Below are positions 27,479-36,935 of a stretch of DNA of 53,606 bases, piece after piece. A model generated the notes under the pieces. The model was not told the origin of the DNA. It saw only the letters and a program-made list of their open reading frames with translations, and did not search any database. How positions within the stretch are numbered: position 1 is the first letter of the stretch; the number at the start of each line of letters is the position of its first letter. The DNA is taken from assembly GCF_014649735.1 (NCBI RefSeq), contig NZ_BMTP01000026.1:1-53606 (forward strand). The letters run 5' to 3'. This DNA is from Streptomyces lavendofoliae (GTDB lineage Bacteria; Actinomycetota; Actinomycetes; Streptomycetales; Streptomycetaceae). The position numbers and the translations under genes are program-made.

Positions 27479-27517
27479 GCGGCGGAGTCCCGGTTACCGA
27501 AACCGGGACTCCGCCGC
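27479..27517. terminator. Strong hairpin terminator
   Basis: A 17-bp perfect stem (GCGGCGGAGTCCCGGTT and complement) has a 5-base loop (ACCGA). It lies between the Nudix gene and the oppositely oriented DUF5655 relic and could serve both. The rest of 27164-27639 shows no gene I can support. Confidence 0.7.
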
Positions 27518-27639
27518 ACCATTAGTAGTCCACCGCCACGCCCATAGCCGTCACTGCGAAAGGCCAGCAGACAACGACCATTCACAACCGAATAGCTGGC
27601 TCTGCCGTCTTTCCCGCCATGAAGCCGCTACGCCGCGGC

Positions 27640-28348
27640 GTAGCTGAGCCTGAACAGGTCCAGGGCGCGCTCCCGTCACGCCAGGTGCGCAGCTGCACCT
27701 CCAGGTCGCCCGTGCCGTGGTGGCCGAGCCCCTTCACGTCCCGTGTGAACCCGGGCACGAGATCCACCCCTTTGGGGTCCGCCTTCAGGTAGACCAGCAC
27801 CTTGGCCTGCTGGGGCGGTATGACGCAGGCGAAGTTCCGCAGCCGCTGATAGGCCGCGTACTGCTTGCGCTGGACACGGGTGACGCCGTCCCCAAGGCCG
27901 AGGAGAACATCGTCGACAGCCTCGGCCAGCTCCGTCATGGCCCCTGTGCTCTTCGGGTTGCCGGGAGCACGCCCGTGCGCCGGCGAGTCCGTCGGCTCGC
28001 ACCCGGCTGCCCGGTAACCGAAGCCACGGTCTCAAGCCCGATGAGGTCGTTGCCGAAGTACCGGTAGCGGACCAGGTCGATGCTGCGCCGGTGCTCACGT
28101 ACGGCGTGGGCGTCATAGCGGGTGAAGTCCCCGGCAATGCAGATCAGCCTAGGTGCGCTCCACCGGACCTGGGCCGCGGCTGGTACCCCGAGCCGGTCGC
28201 GGACCAGGCTGTCGAAGGCGCTGCTGCGCGCGGTGAGCCAGGCCATGTAGTACAGGCCCTGATTGATCACACCTTCTCTGAACTGGGCGGTACGGTCCAG
28301 TACACCAACCTCCCTTCGGGCCCCGTGCCGCGTGAGGGCCTGCCTCAC
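27640..28348 (-). pseudogene. Decayed DUF5655-type (nuclease-like) protein
   Basis: Three frames must be joined to read it: REGVINQGLYYMAWL, WSAPRLICIAGDFTRYDAHA, REHRRSIDLVRYRYFGNDLI and GLETVAS in one. Then MTELAEAVDDVLLGLGD, YQRLRNFACVIPP, VYLKADPK and GFTRDVKGLGHHGTGDLEVQ follow in another, with the end (ALDLFRLSYAAA-stop) shifted again. The second block is the DUF5655 domain. The N-terminal region, where related proteins carry an EndA/DUF91-like nuclease, is missing. It lies downstream of the three-gene minus-strand group at 28345-30284 and may once have belonged to it. Confidence 0.7.
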
Positions 28349-28569
28349 TCGTTCATAGGCTCTGTGCGGTATAGGACCGGCCGGTCCTGCACCTTGACCA
28401 GTAGGCCGCTGCTCGCGAGATCGCGGAGAATCTGCCGCGTGTGCTTTTCCTCTGGCTCATGACCGGCGTCGCGCAGTGTGGTATGCGCGCGCTGGGTGTC
28501 CCATAGGCCGCGAAGCGCGCGGATCGCTTTCTCCAGACTGACGCGCTGGCTCGGTCGGTGATCACTCAC
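28345..28569 (-). CDS. Small winged-helix-like protein
   Basis: 74 residues from the GTG at 28569, chosen because GAGGGGG lies 6 bases upstream; the frame is open to 28605. It is a charged soluble protein. The sequence ALRGLWDTQRAHTTLRDAGH then RQILRDLASSGLLVKVQDRP ends with a helix and a beta-wing-like hairpin, compatible with a winged helix-turn-helix DNA-binding fold. It is in line with, and about 90 bases after, the 250-residue gene upstream. It could regulate its own operon; not proven. Confidence 0.5.
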   Translation of the reverse strand: MSDHRPSQRVSLEKAIRALRGLWDTQRAHTTLRDAGHEPEEKHTRQILRDLASSGLLVKVQDRPVLYRTEPMNE

Positions 28570-28655
28570 GGGTACCCCCTCATTGTCAGGCGCTGTGCGT
28601 CTCATGGTCGCTGCGCAGGCAGGCGACGTACGCGCCTGACGTCCAGCGCCGTGTG

Positions 28656-29408
28656 TTACACGGCGACCATGGAAAGCCAGCCGACATGGCGGAGAACGGG
28701 CACCACGCGTAGGTGGGTGAAGGCGATCACGGGTGTCTCATCGTCCTCGGCTGGGAAGGACAAGGCGTGCTGGATGCGTATCTCGTCCTGCGGATCATCC
28801 ACGTCGCACCCTGGAACGTCGACATGGCCGCCCGCCGAGTGCAGAGCAACGCCCGGACGCGCGGTCAGGTCACGCAACTGCTGGAGACCGTACTTGGCTG
28901 CCAGCTGAGCTGTGGTGAGGGACTTCTTGATCCTGGGGCGTTCTCCGTCCACCCAGGCTGGGAAGGCCATGATGCGCAGGGTGGTTGTATTTCCCGGCGC
29001 GCGAGCGATGCCGACGCGCAGCCGGTTGTGCAGGTTGGATAGCGCCGCGGGGATTTCGGGGACGACCGTGGGCTGGTAGAGCACGAGATCTCGTTCGCCG
29101 TTGTCCCAGCGGGTGTCGTGCACTGTCAACAACGGGCGGCCGGGAAGGCGTAGTTCCCACTCAACGGCCGGGCCCTTCGCTGGGACCCCAGTGCAAGTCG
29201 TACCCGGCTTCTCCTGCAGGGAGGTGCCGCGCTCCAGAGTGAGATCGTCCACGAGTCTCATGATCTGTGATCCACCTCCGCGTATGACGAGATTGCCCGG
29301 TGATGTGCGTCGGGCGCATAGAACGTACCGCTTGCGGGGTTGATGCGGCAGGAGAACGATCAAAGTCCATGTGCCGCGGATCTCCTGCTGTTGCAGCTGA
29401 TTTGGCAC
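28656..29408 (-). CDS. Uncharacterised protein
   Basis: 250 residues; the GTG at 29408 has GAGGTC 8 bases upstream. I do not recognise it. It is soluble and rich in strands (TLIVLLPHQPRKRYVLCARR, RLRVGIARAPGNTTTLRIMA, IAFTHLRVVPVLRHVGW), without membrane segments or catalytic motifs. It starts 36 bases after the BRCT-nuclease gene and is followed by the small winged-helix-like gene. The three probably form one operon. Confidence 0.6.
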   Translation of the reverse strand: MPNQLQQQEIRGTWTLIVLLPHQPRKRYVLCARRTSPGNLVIRGGGSQIMRLVDDLTLERGTSLQEKPGTTCTGVPAKGPAVEWELRLPGRPLLTVHDTRWDNGERDLVLYQPTVVPEIPAALSNLHNRLRVGIARAPGNTTTLRIMAFPAWVDGERPRIKKSLTTAQLAAKYGLQQLRDLTARPGVALHSAGGHVDVPGCDVDDPQDEIRIQHALSFPAEDDETPVIAFTHLRVVPVLRHVGWLSMVAV

Positions 29409-29444
29409 TGCAAGTGACCTCGGACAGGTTTGTCGTGCGGGACT

Positions 29445-30284
29445 TCAGCACCCAGCGAAGTCGGGGGCCCATGTGAGTAGGATCCCGCTAGTCTCCGCGA
29501 GTGACGTCCACCTGGGGTCGGTCGGCTGTTTCTCCAATACCAGGACGGGACGCACTCGACCGCGTGTCCTCGCCAGTTGAAGTTGGTGGGCATAGTAGAG
29601 GACCTGTCCGATCCCTAGTCGAATCTGCTGGTCTTCGCTTGCGCCAGTCAAACTCTTGACCTCGGCGATAAAGACATCGTCGCCGCGTGACCAGCCCGCG
29701 TCGAAGCGGGGAGCATTGCGAGCGTGTCCGCGGAGTTCGACGTGCTGGCGTGCCAGGTGCTCGATGAGTGCCGCGATAGTCGACTCGTGTGCTTCCGTGC
29801 CCTTGTCGAGGTGGGCAAGGTCGAGCGCCAGTGCACCAGGCTCGTGGCGACCGACTCTGTGTTGCTGAAGCGGGCCGCCCAAGATCCCGTCTCCAGTCTG
29901 AGGAAGGACAAGGACGTGGTCGTCGATGCCGTGCGCCCGTTGCAGCTCTCGGCAGCGCGCGGGATGTCCGTCGATCAGGTCAGCGAAGCCATCCCCGTCC
30001 ACGACGCATACGTGGTATCCGCGGTCGCGTTCCCATGCGGCGCGCACGAGCTTCTTGCTGTACTCGCGGTGCGGGTCGGTCACAGCCTGGCTGGCGAGAT
30101 CGCCATGTACGAAGACTGTGATCTTGCGCGAGAAGTCCGACTTCCAGCTTGCGCCGAGCTGTTGGGCTATCTCCTCGCAGTCCTTTCGGACGGTCCATGC
30201 GCCATCGATGAGCACTTTGCCCGTGAAACAGAGTGTCTGACCATTGAGCGAGTGAACCCAGCCATCGCAGAGTTTGCCGTCCAT
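29445..30284 (-). CDS. BRCT domain fused to a PD-(D/E)XK-like nuclease domain
   Basis: 279 residues; the ATG at 30284 follows GAGGGGGG. The N-terminal 100 residues read as a BRCT domain (LNGQTLCFTGKVLIDGAWTV, CEEIAQQLGA, SRKITVFVHGDL, then SKKLVRAAWERD and a hydrophobic strand). BRCT domains bind DNA ends or phosphoproteins; bacteria usually have one in NAD-dependent ligase. The C-terminal part carries a nuclease-like signature: D202-D203 then E208-V-K210 (GDDVFIAEVKSLTG), followed by a conserved Q and a helix (IGQVLYYAHQL). Predicted role: a DNA-end or nick-recognising nuclease. It heads a small operon next to an integrase. The nuclease assignment is by motif only. Confidence 0.7.
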   Translation of the reverse strand: MDGKLCDGWVHSLNGQTLCFTGKVLIDGAWTVRKDCEEIAQQLGASWKSDFSRKITVFVHGDLASQAVTDPHREYSKKLVRAAWERDRGYHVCVVDGDGFADLIDGHPARCRELQRAHGIDDHVLVLPQTGDGILGGPLQQHRVGRHEPGALALDLAHLDKGTEAHESTIAALIEHLARQHVELRGHARNAPRFDAGWSRGDDVFIAEVKSLTGASEDQQIRLGIGQVLYYAHQLQLARTRGRVRPVLVLEKQPTDPRWTSLAETSGILLTWAPDFAGC

Positions 30285-30356
30285 GAGACCCCCCTCTATG
30301 TCCTCGCCGTATCTTGCCGCATGGCGGCACCAAGGTGTGCGGGCCTCGGGCGGCCG

Positions 30357-31496
30357 TCATGAGGATGGGGTCCTGCTGACGGGAATGCCGAGGTCGACAA
30401 CGACGCGGGATGGCCGCCGTTCGAGTTGGGTGAGCTTCTCCTCCGCTCCGGCGAGGCTGACTTGCAGCCCTTCCATCTCGCCAAGCCACCCTTCGCGTTC
30501 GGCCTCGGCGGTGCGGGTGACGAGGTTGTCGCGGATCTCGACGAGACGGTCACGCTGGGCGGGGTCAGGCCAGAGCATCGGGCAGCGGACGCAGGCGTGT
30601 TCGTGAATGCAGGGGGTGCCGAACGGGCGGCCGCATGCTCCGAAGGAGACTTTGTGCCGCTCGAAGTGGCCGAGGAACTCTTGCCATTCCTCGTCGGTGG
30701 GGACGCGGTATTCCTCGCTCGGGCGGAGGGACCTTCGGCGGGCGAGGAAGGCCAGGTGCGCCTGGATCGCTTCTTCGGGGTAGACGGCTTTGTAACCGAG
30801 AGTGACGTTGATGTCCTGGTGGCCAGCGATCACCTGGACAATGTGCGGCGGCAGCCCGTTGAGGATCGCATCGGTGATGAACAGCCGGCGAAAGTCGTGC
30901 GGTGTGTAGCGAAGCGGGGCCTCGGTGACGTCGGTCAGGCCCGTGTCGGTGAGGGCCTCGTCGAGCATGGTGCGAACGGTTTCATCAGTGAACGCGCCGT
31001 CCTCATTCCGGATGCGTCGTTGGAACAGCAGCGGGGCCGGCTCCTGCCACGCGCATTCGCGGCGGTGGTAGGAGCGGACCAGAGGAACGGCGCCGGTGGC
31101 CTCCCGGGCTCGGCAGATGATCGCGCTGAGGACGTCGGCGAGCTCGGGGCTGACCAGCAGCAGCCGCTCGGTGTCCGTCTTGGACGGGACGATCTGAAGG
31201 AGGGGGACAAGTTCACCGGTGGTGGGCAGCCGGTATTGGACCAGGCTGTGGTGGCTGAGTTCCAGCAGTTCCTCGATGCGGATGCCGGTGGCCCGCAGGA
31301 CCTCGACTACGGCCCAGGTCCAGAAGGCTCTCTCCTCCTCGAGTCCCAGATCGCGGCGTTTTCCGGTGTTCGGGTCGTCGGCCCAGATCCTGCCCCGTTC
31401 GACGGTGGACCAAAACGTCGAGCTCAGCTCCGAGCCGCGCTCCACACGGTGCTCCTCGCGCCCCCCGATGTCAGTGCGACGGGATACCGTCCTCAT
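30357..31496 (-). CDS. Tyrosine site-specific integrase, 5'-truncated
   Basis: 379 residues if started at the ATG at 31496. Catalytic residues are all visible: R73 (ATGIRIEELLEL), H200-x-x-R203 (YTPHDFRRLFITD), GH225-226 and Y235 (VTLGYKAVYP). A Cys-rich tail (GTPCIHEHACVRCPMLWPDP) is typical of this large Streptomyces integrase family, whose members have a long N-terminal half before the WADDPxTGKRRDL segment seen here. That half, including the core-binding domain, is missing. The break falls within 60 bases of the start of the giant ATPase gene on the other strand, so that gene's arrival probably cut the integrase. Recombination activity is unlikely. Confidence 0.75.
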   Translation of the reverse strand: MRTVSRRTDIGGREEHRVERGSELSSTFWSTVERGRIWADDPNTGKRRDLGLEEERAFWTWAVVEVLRATGIRIEELLELSHHSLVQYRLPTTGELVPLLQIVPSKTDTERLLLVSPELADVLSAIICRAREATGAVPLVRSYHRRECAWQEPAPLLFQRRIRNEDGAFTDETVRTMLDEALTDTGLTDVTEAPLRYTPHDFRRLFITDAILNGLPPHIVQVIAGHQDINVTLGYKAVYPEEAIQAHLAFLARRRSLRPSEEYRVPTDEEWQEFLGHFERHKVSFGACGRPFGTPCIHEHACVRCPMLWPDPAQRDRLVEIRDNLVTRTAEAEREGWLGEMEGLQVSLAGAEEKLTQLERRPSRVVVDLGIPVSRTPSS

Positions 31497-31519
31497 CACG
31501 CTGAGGTGAGGGGAGAACC

Positions 31520-34500
31520 ATGGCGAGGAACGCCCGGGCCGAGCAGCTGCGGGAGTACGGCCGGTCTGTGCTGGAGGGGGCCCGGTCGGAGCAAGTCCTG
31601 CGCATGGCACGGCAGGTGAACGCCGTGTCGTACACGAGCGCGCGGGAGTACGCCGGCCGCTCGCTCTTCGAGTTGCTGCAGAACGGCTACGACGCGCATC
31701 CGAGGGACCGCCGCGACGGACGGGTCCACGTCCTGCTGGACGAGGCGGAGGGCGAGTGGGGGACGTTGTACGTCGCCAACGGCGGCACGCCCTTCACCTG
31801 GCGGGACGTCGAGCGGGTCTGCGAGCTCGCGCAGAGCTCGAAGGAGGTCGGTGAGGGCATCGGGAACAAGGGCGTCGGGTTCCGCAGCATCTTGCTGATC
31901 AGCGACGCGCCCGAGATCTACAGCACAGACCCCGACAGCCCGCTCGGCCCGGAATTGGACGGGTACTGCTTCCGCTTTGCGCAGAAGGTCGACGTGGAGG
32001 AGTTCCTCGCCGGTGAGGACAACGCCCACGAGGTGGCCGCCAAGTATCCCCCGCTCCAGGCGCCCCTGCCGCTGGACGATGTGCCCGCGACCTGCCGGCA
32101 GCTCGCCGCCCAGGGGTACGTAACCATCGTCCGGCTGCCCTTGCTGAGCGAGGCCGCACGGGCCGAGGTCCGGCTGCGGATGCGCGAGCTCGCCGGGGCG
32201 AAGGTACCCGTGATGCTGTTCCTCGACCGGCTCGCTGGCCTGACGCTGGAACGGCGGGCTGCCGATGGCGAGTCGGGCGACCTCCAAGAGGCGCACGAGC
32301 GGTACGAGCTGACCCGCTCCGAGGAGCGCTTCGATGTGGAGCAGGACGGCGCCGGGCACGGATTCCCCGTCTCCTGCGCGACCGTGGACCTGGGGCCGTC
32401 TGGCACCTTTCTCGTAGCCCGGGGCACCGTGGAGAAGGAACGGCTGAACAGCACGCTCGCCGAGGCCGTGGGTTCCGGGCTCCTCGACGACACGTGGCAG
32501 GAGTGGAAGCGGTCCGCCGTCGTCGAGGTCGCGCTCCCGCTGCCCGCCCCGCGCCGACCGCGACGGGGGCAGATCTACACCTTCCTGCCGATGAGCGAGG
32601 ACCAGGCCGCACCGTTCCCGGGGCACGTGAACGCCCCGTTCTTCACCAAGTTCGACCGCACCGGGCTTCCCTCCGACAACCCCCTCAACGTGCTGCTGCT
32701 CGACGCGGTCGCCGAGACCTGTCTGGCGGCCGCCGCGGTACTGCGTACCGTGCCCGAGCCGTCGATGGGGCAGCTCGCCGTGGACCTGGTGAGCTGGGAG
32801 AGTGAGAAGGGCTCTGCGGGGCGGCTGCGCGCGGCCGCTCTGCGCGTGCACGGGAGCGAACTCGCCGACGTACCGCTCGTGCCCGTGCTCGCCCCCGACG
32901 GCGCCCCGCCGGAGGCGGGCTGGGCCCCGCCCCGGGGCGCGGTCCTGTGGCCGGACCTCGACCTGGCCGTCCTCACGGCACACCGTGCGTACGAGGCCGG
33001 GGTCGTGGTGGCGGACCCCGAGATCGGCGGCGACCGGCTGAAACGGCTGGCCACCTTGTGCAAGGCCCTCGCGTGCCCGTGGGAGCCGGGCCCGGAGATC
33101 CTCGCCGAGTACGTGGAACGGATCGTCGGGGGCCTTCCTCTCCCCCGGTCCGGTGAGTCCCCGGAGCAGTGGAGTGCGCTGTACGAGGACCTGGCCGCCC
33201 TCTTCGAGGACGACGGGCACGTCCTGCACGGCAGGCAGTTGCTGCTCGCGGAGGACTGCACACTGCGGGACACCAACCGTCCCCTCGACAGGGCGGGGAC
33301 GGGCACAAGTACACGTACACAGGGCAAGGCGAGCGGTCAGGGTGCCCGCCTCGAGGCGTTCTTCCAGCCGGTGCGTACGGAGGCGAACCAAACCGAGGCC
33401 CCGTCCGTCCCCGCCCTGCTCGGCAAGCGGTTGTTCTCCCTGCACCCGGGGCTGGTCTGGAAGGACCGCGGCGAGCGTACGCGCGGGCGGGCCGCCCGCG
33501 CCTTCCTCGAGCAGGAAGGGCTCGTCCGGCCGTACGACACGAGGGGCCTGCTGGACCACGTGCGGCAGGCGCTCAGCGCGAGCACCGATCGGCGGCTGCG
33601 GCTCCAGACCCTGCGGTTCGTCTTCCAGCTGTGGCAGCCGAGGCGTTCGCTGGGCGGGACGGAAATCTCCTCGCTAGAACTGTACGTACCGTCGGCGGAC
33701 GGCCGGCTGATCAAGGCGAGCGACGCCGTCTTCGGCCGGGGCTGGGGCCGCGCGTCCGTCGGTGAGGACCTGGCGGCGGTGGTCGCCGCCGGGCAGGACG
33801 TGTCCAAGAGCCTCAAGGCGATCGCCGGCCGCCTCCTCGCCGCGCCCGAGGAGTTTGCCAAGCGGGGCGAGACCGAGGAGTGGCGGGCGTTCCTGCGGGA
33901 GGCCGGGGTGGCCGACGGGCTGGTCCCGGTCAGTTCCTCCGACGCCTTGAGGCAGGTAGACCAAGGCCGGGAGCTCAGCGCTCGGCAGCTGGTCCGCATG
34001 GCGAAGGTGTCTGCCGAGGTGCAGGAGCAGTGGGCGCCCTACGTCCACTGGCCCGGTGTCTACTACCCCCGGACACCGTACCGGGGAACCCCCGCCTGGC
34101 AGCTCCCCGGCCAGGACGTCGTCGGACGCCTCGGCCAGGAGGCCCGGCTGGCGTACGCACGGCTTGTCCTGCACGGCCTAGCCAGCTGGGAGGACACGAG
34201 GTTCGCCAGCGTCTGGACCAGTGCCGGCAGCCAGAGTCCCCCGGACACGGAACGGGTCCCGACCCCGCTCGGCGCCTTCGTCCGAGAGCAGCCGTGGCTC
34301 CCAGTGCGGGGCCGCGACCGGGCCGTCCGGTTCGTCCGGCCGGCCGACGCCTGGCACTGCCCGCCCGGGCTGGAGGAGGAGCCCTCGTACGCGCCGACCG
34401 TCGACCATCGGCTGCGCCACCTCCTGGAACGCGGGAAGGCTGGCGACCGCCTGCGGGAAATGCGGCTGCCGACCTGGGACGACCCCCGGGACAGTGACCG

Positions 34501-36934
34501 CCTCATCGCCGCGCTGGGACAGCTCGCGGCGGAGGGCGCGCTGGGGGCCGAGGACCGGCCCGCCGCGCAGCGCGCAAACGAACGCGCGTGGAGGCACCTC
34601 GTGAGGCGGCCCCGTCCCGCACTGCCCAAGGGCGCCAGTCTGCTCGCTGAGTCCGAGGACCGGCTGATCAGCGTTCCGCTGTCCGCCCTGGGCGGCGGGG
34701 AGAGCGATGGCGATGGTGATGCCGGGACCGTGCTCTACGTCAGCGGTGAACGCGACAGCCTGACGCCCCTGTTGATACGGGAGATGGCGCGCCCCCTACT
34801 CACCCTTCCCGGTGTCTCGGCGGAGGCCGCCGCGCTGCTGGCGGCCGACCACCCCACCACCGTCCGGCACACCGACGACCTGATGTTCACGGTGACCGTG
34901 GACGGCGCACGGGTTAACCCCGCGGCCATGGGAGAGCCACTGGTCCAACAGCTGCCCTGGCTCACGCTGGCCGTGGGCGTCCTCGCCGACCACCTGGCGC
35001 GCGGCCCCCGGGCGAGCGAGGCCGAGCTGAGCGAGCTGACGTCCCTGGTCCGGAGCGTATGTCTGCACCGCTACCGCTCCTGGGACATCGAGCTCGACGG
35101 CCGGCCCGTGACGTTGCCGGGCCGCCTCGGCGGAGTGCTGCCGCTGCCCGATCCGAAGCATCCGCTCGTCCTCGCCCCGGCAGGCGAGCCGGGCTGGCAC
35201 GAGACCACCCGCATCGTCGTGGCGGTCGCCGAGCTGCTGGGACGGCGGGAGTTCGGCGACCGGCTGCGCCTCGCCGCCCACCAGCTCGCCTCCCGCCACG
35301 CTGACCTGCGCGACCCGGGCCAGGAGGAGCTCGCCGACGCCCTGGAAGTCACGGTCCACCAGGTCGAGGAGACGAGTCGCCGGATCGACGGGGCCATCGG
35401 CGTGGTCCTAGAGCGCTGCCGGCCTTTCCTCGTCCACCTGCTCGGCACGGAGGCCGCGAACTCTCTGTTCCTGCCGCCGCCCGGCGACACCCGGGAGTTC
35501 CAGGCTCACCTCGAGGAGTACGCCGCCGAGCTCCCGGTCCCCGTATCCGAGTTCATCGCCAGGGCCCGCGCGGCCCGCGGTACGGACGAACTGCGGCGCG
35601 ACCTGGGCATCGGATTCGCCGAGCTAAACGACACCCTGCCCGCGATGAACCCGCCCCTGGAACCGATCAGCCACGCCGACGAGCACGAGGAGGCGCTCCG
35701 CACCTACCTGGACCTGCGCAAGAAGGAGCTCGTCAACCGGCTGCGCTGGGCGGTGCTGGAGGACTTCGACGCGCGCCGTCCGATGCCCGACTGGTCCTCG
35801 GTCCTGGCCCTGGACTGGATCACCGCGCCGGAGGCATGGACGTACACCGTGGACACGGCCGACACGGGGAGCCTGGAGGCGCACGTGGAGGAGCAGCTGG
35901 CGCTGCGCCTGGGCCGCGCGGTGCCGTTGCCCCGGTCGGGCGAACGCCTGCCCGCCCCTGACCAGGTACGCGGCGCGAACCTCCGTACGATCACCGGCCT
36001 GGCCGCCGACCTCGCAGTCCTGGTCAGGGCTGCCGGACACCCGTTGCCCACGGCCCTGACCGGAGTCGAGCCCGCCGAGGAGGTCACCGCGCGGCTGGAA
36101 GCCGCGGGCGCGCTGGACTTCCGACCCCTGTCCCCCACCGACGTCGTCGGCTGGCTTGCGGCCCTCGGCCAGTGGCCCGACGGGATGGCGATGGCGACGG
36201 ATCCCGAACGGCACGGGCTGTCCGAGGGCGACCTGGACCGGGTGCGCAACGCGGCGGAACACGAGCGCCGCGAACGGGAGCGCAAACGGCGGTCGATCTC
36301 CGTCGGCGGCCGCGACTTCGACGTGCACTCAGGCGACTTCACCGCCCTCACCCGCGAACTCGACCGGGTACTGCAGAGCGGCTCGGCGCCGGGCATCACC
36401 GCCGCCGGGCCGCTCCGCTTCACGGACCCCCGTCCCCAGACCGGGCGCGCCCAGGCCAGCAGTCACACGCGCGGGCGGCGGCACGGGGGCGGCACGGACA
36501 GCGGGCTGACCACGGCCCAGCGGGAGGCCATCGGCTACGTGGGCGAGTGGTACGCGTACCAGTGGCTGTGTGTGTGCTACCCGGACCGCATGGACGAGAC
36601 CGGCTGGGTGTCGGGCAACCGCCGCAAAGCCTTCCCCGGCCCGTCCGGCGACGACGGCCTCGGCTTCGACTTCCGCGTCGGCTCCGGCAGCCGGCCCTAC
36701 CTGTACGAGGTGAAGGCGACCGGGGGCGAAGGCGGCCGCTTCGAGCTGGGAGAAAGCGAGGTCCGCGCGGCCCGCCAGCACGCGGGCAACGACCGCTGGC
36801 GCCTCCTAGTGGTCACACACGCCCTCACCCCTCACAAGATGGCCATCCAGATGCTCCCCAACCCCTACGGAAAGCGCGGCCGGGGCCGCTACCGCGAGGA
36901 GGGCGGGGCACTGCGCTTCTCGTACCTGCTGTGA
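31520..36934 (+). CDS. Giant GHKL (HSP90-like) ATPase with C-terminal DUF3883 nuclease-like domain
   Basis: 1804 residues; the ATG at 31520 follows GAGGGGAGAACC. The N-terminus is a GHKL ATPase of the sacsin/HSP90-like type: helix with N55 (SLFELLQNGYDAH), ANGG loop (86-89) and glycine-rich lid (GIGNKGVGF, 113-121). A long, mostly helical middle follows with no recognised domain. Near the end (about 1680-1804) is a DUF3883 domain: GYVGEWYAYQWL, then D1717 (LGFDFRV) and E1730-V-K1732 (LYEVKAT), a PD-(D/E)XK pattern. This architecture recurs in bacterial conflict loci; nuclease action controlled by ATP binding is inferred. It is a stand-alone gene with a strong terminator right after the stop, back to back with a truncated integrase. 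Confidence 0.85.
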   Translation: MARNARAEQLREYGRSVLEGARSEQVLRMARQVNAVSYTSAREYAGRSLFELLQNGYDAHPRDRRDGRVHVLLDEAEGEWGTLYVANGGTPFTWRDVERVCELAQSSKEVGEGIGNKGVGFRSILLISDAPEIYSTDPDSPLGPELDGYCFRFAQKVDVEEFLAGEDNAHEVAAKYPPLQAPLPLDDVPATCRQLAAQGYVTIVRLPLLSEAARAEVRLRMRELAGAKVPVMLFLDRLAGLTLERRAADGESGDLQEAHERYELTRSEERFDVEQDGAGHGFPVSCATVDLGPSGTFLVARGTVEKERLNSTLAEAVGSGLLDDTWQEWKRSAVVEVALPLPAPRRPRRGQIYTFLPMSEDQAAPFPGHVNAPFFTKFDRTGLPSDNPLNVLLLDAVAETCLAAAAVLRTVPEPSMGQLAVDLVSWESEKGSAGRLRAAALRVHGSELADVPLVPVLAPDGAPPEAGWAPPRGAVLWPDLDLAVLTAHRAYEAGVVVADPEIGGDRLKRLATLCKALACPWEPGPEILAEYVERIVGGLPLPRSGESPEQWSALYEDLAALFEDDGHVLHGRQLLLAEDCTLRDTNRPLDRAGTGTSTRTQGKASGQGARLEAFFQPVRTEANQTEAPSVPALLGKRLFSLHPGLVWKDRGERTRGRAARAFLEQEGLVRPYDTRGLLDHVRQALSASTDRRLRLQTLRFVFQLWQPRRSLGGTEISSLELYVPSADGRLIKASDAVFGRGWGRASVGEDLAAVVAAGQDVSKSLKAIAGRLLAAPEEFAKRGETEEWRAFLREAGVADGLVPVSSSDALRQVDQGRELSARQLVRMAKVSAEVQEQWAPYVHWPGVYYPRTPYRGTPAWQLPGQDVVGRLGQEARLAYARLVLHGLASWEDTRFASVWTSAGSQSPPDTERVPTPLGAFVREQPWLPVRGRDRAVRFVRPADAWHCPPGLEEEPSYAPTVDHRLRHLLERGKAGDRLREMRLPTWDDPRDSDRLIAALGQLAAEGALGAEDRPAAQRANERAWRHLVRRPRPALPKGASLLAESEDRLISVPLSALGGGESDGDGDAGTVLYVSGERDSLTPLLIREMARPLLTLPGVSAEAAALLAADHPTTVRHTDDLMFTVTVDGARVNPAAMGEPLVQQLPWLTLAVGVLADHLARGPRASEAELSELTSLVRSVCLHRYRSWDIELDGRPVTLPGRLGGVLPLPDPKHPLVLAPAGEPGWHETTRIVVAVAELLGRREFGDRLRLAAHQLASRHADLRDPGQEELADALEVTVHQVEETSRRIDGAIGVVLERCRPFLVHLLGTEAANSLFLPPPGDTREFQAHLEEYAAELPVPVSEFIARARAARGTDELRRDLGIGFAELNDTLPAMNPPLEPISHADEHEEALRTYLDLRKKELVNRLRWAVLEDFDARRPMPDWSSVLALDWITAPEAWTYTVDTADTGSLEAHVEEQLALRLGRAVPLPRSGERLPAPDQVRGANLRTITGLAADLAVLVRAAGHPLPTALTGVEPAEEVTARLEAAGALDFRPLSPTDVVGWLAALGQWPDGMAMATDPERHGLSEGDLDRVRNAAEHERRERERKRRSISVGGRDFDVHSGDFTALTRELDRVLQSGSAPGITAAGPLRFTDPRPQTGRAQASSHTRGRRHGGGTDSGLTTAQREAIGYVGEWYAYQWLCVCYPDRMDETGWVSGNRRKAFPGPSGDDGLGFDFRVGSGSRPYLYEVKATGGEGGRFELGESEVRAARQHAGNDRWRLLVVTHALTPHKMAIQMLPNPYGKRGRGRYREEGGALRFSYLL

Positions 36935-36935
36935 C

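Noticed and set aside
31496..33559. 687-codon minus-strand frame under the giant ATPase gene
   Set aside because: The plus-strand frame carries conserved GHKL motifs; the antisense product is Arg/Pro/Gly-rich without domains.
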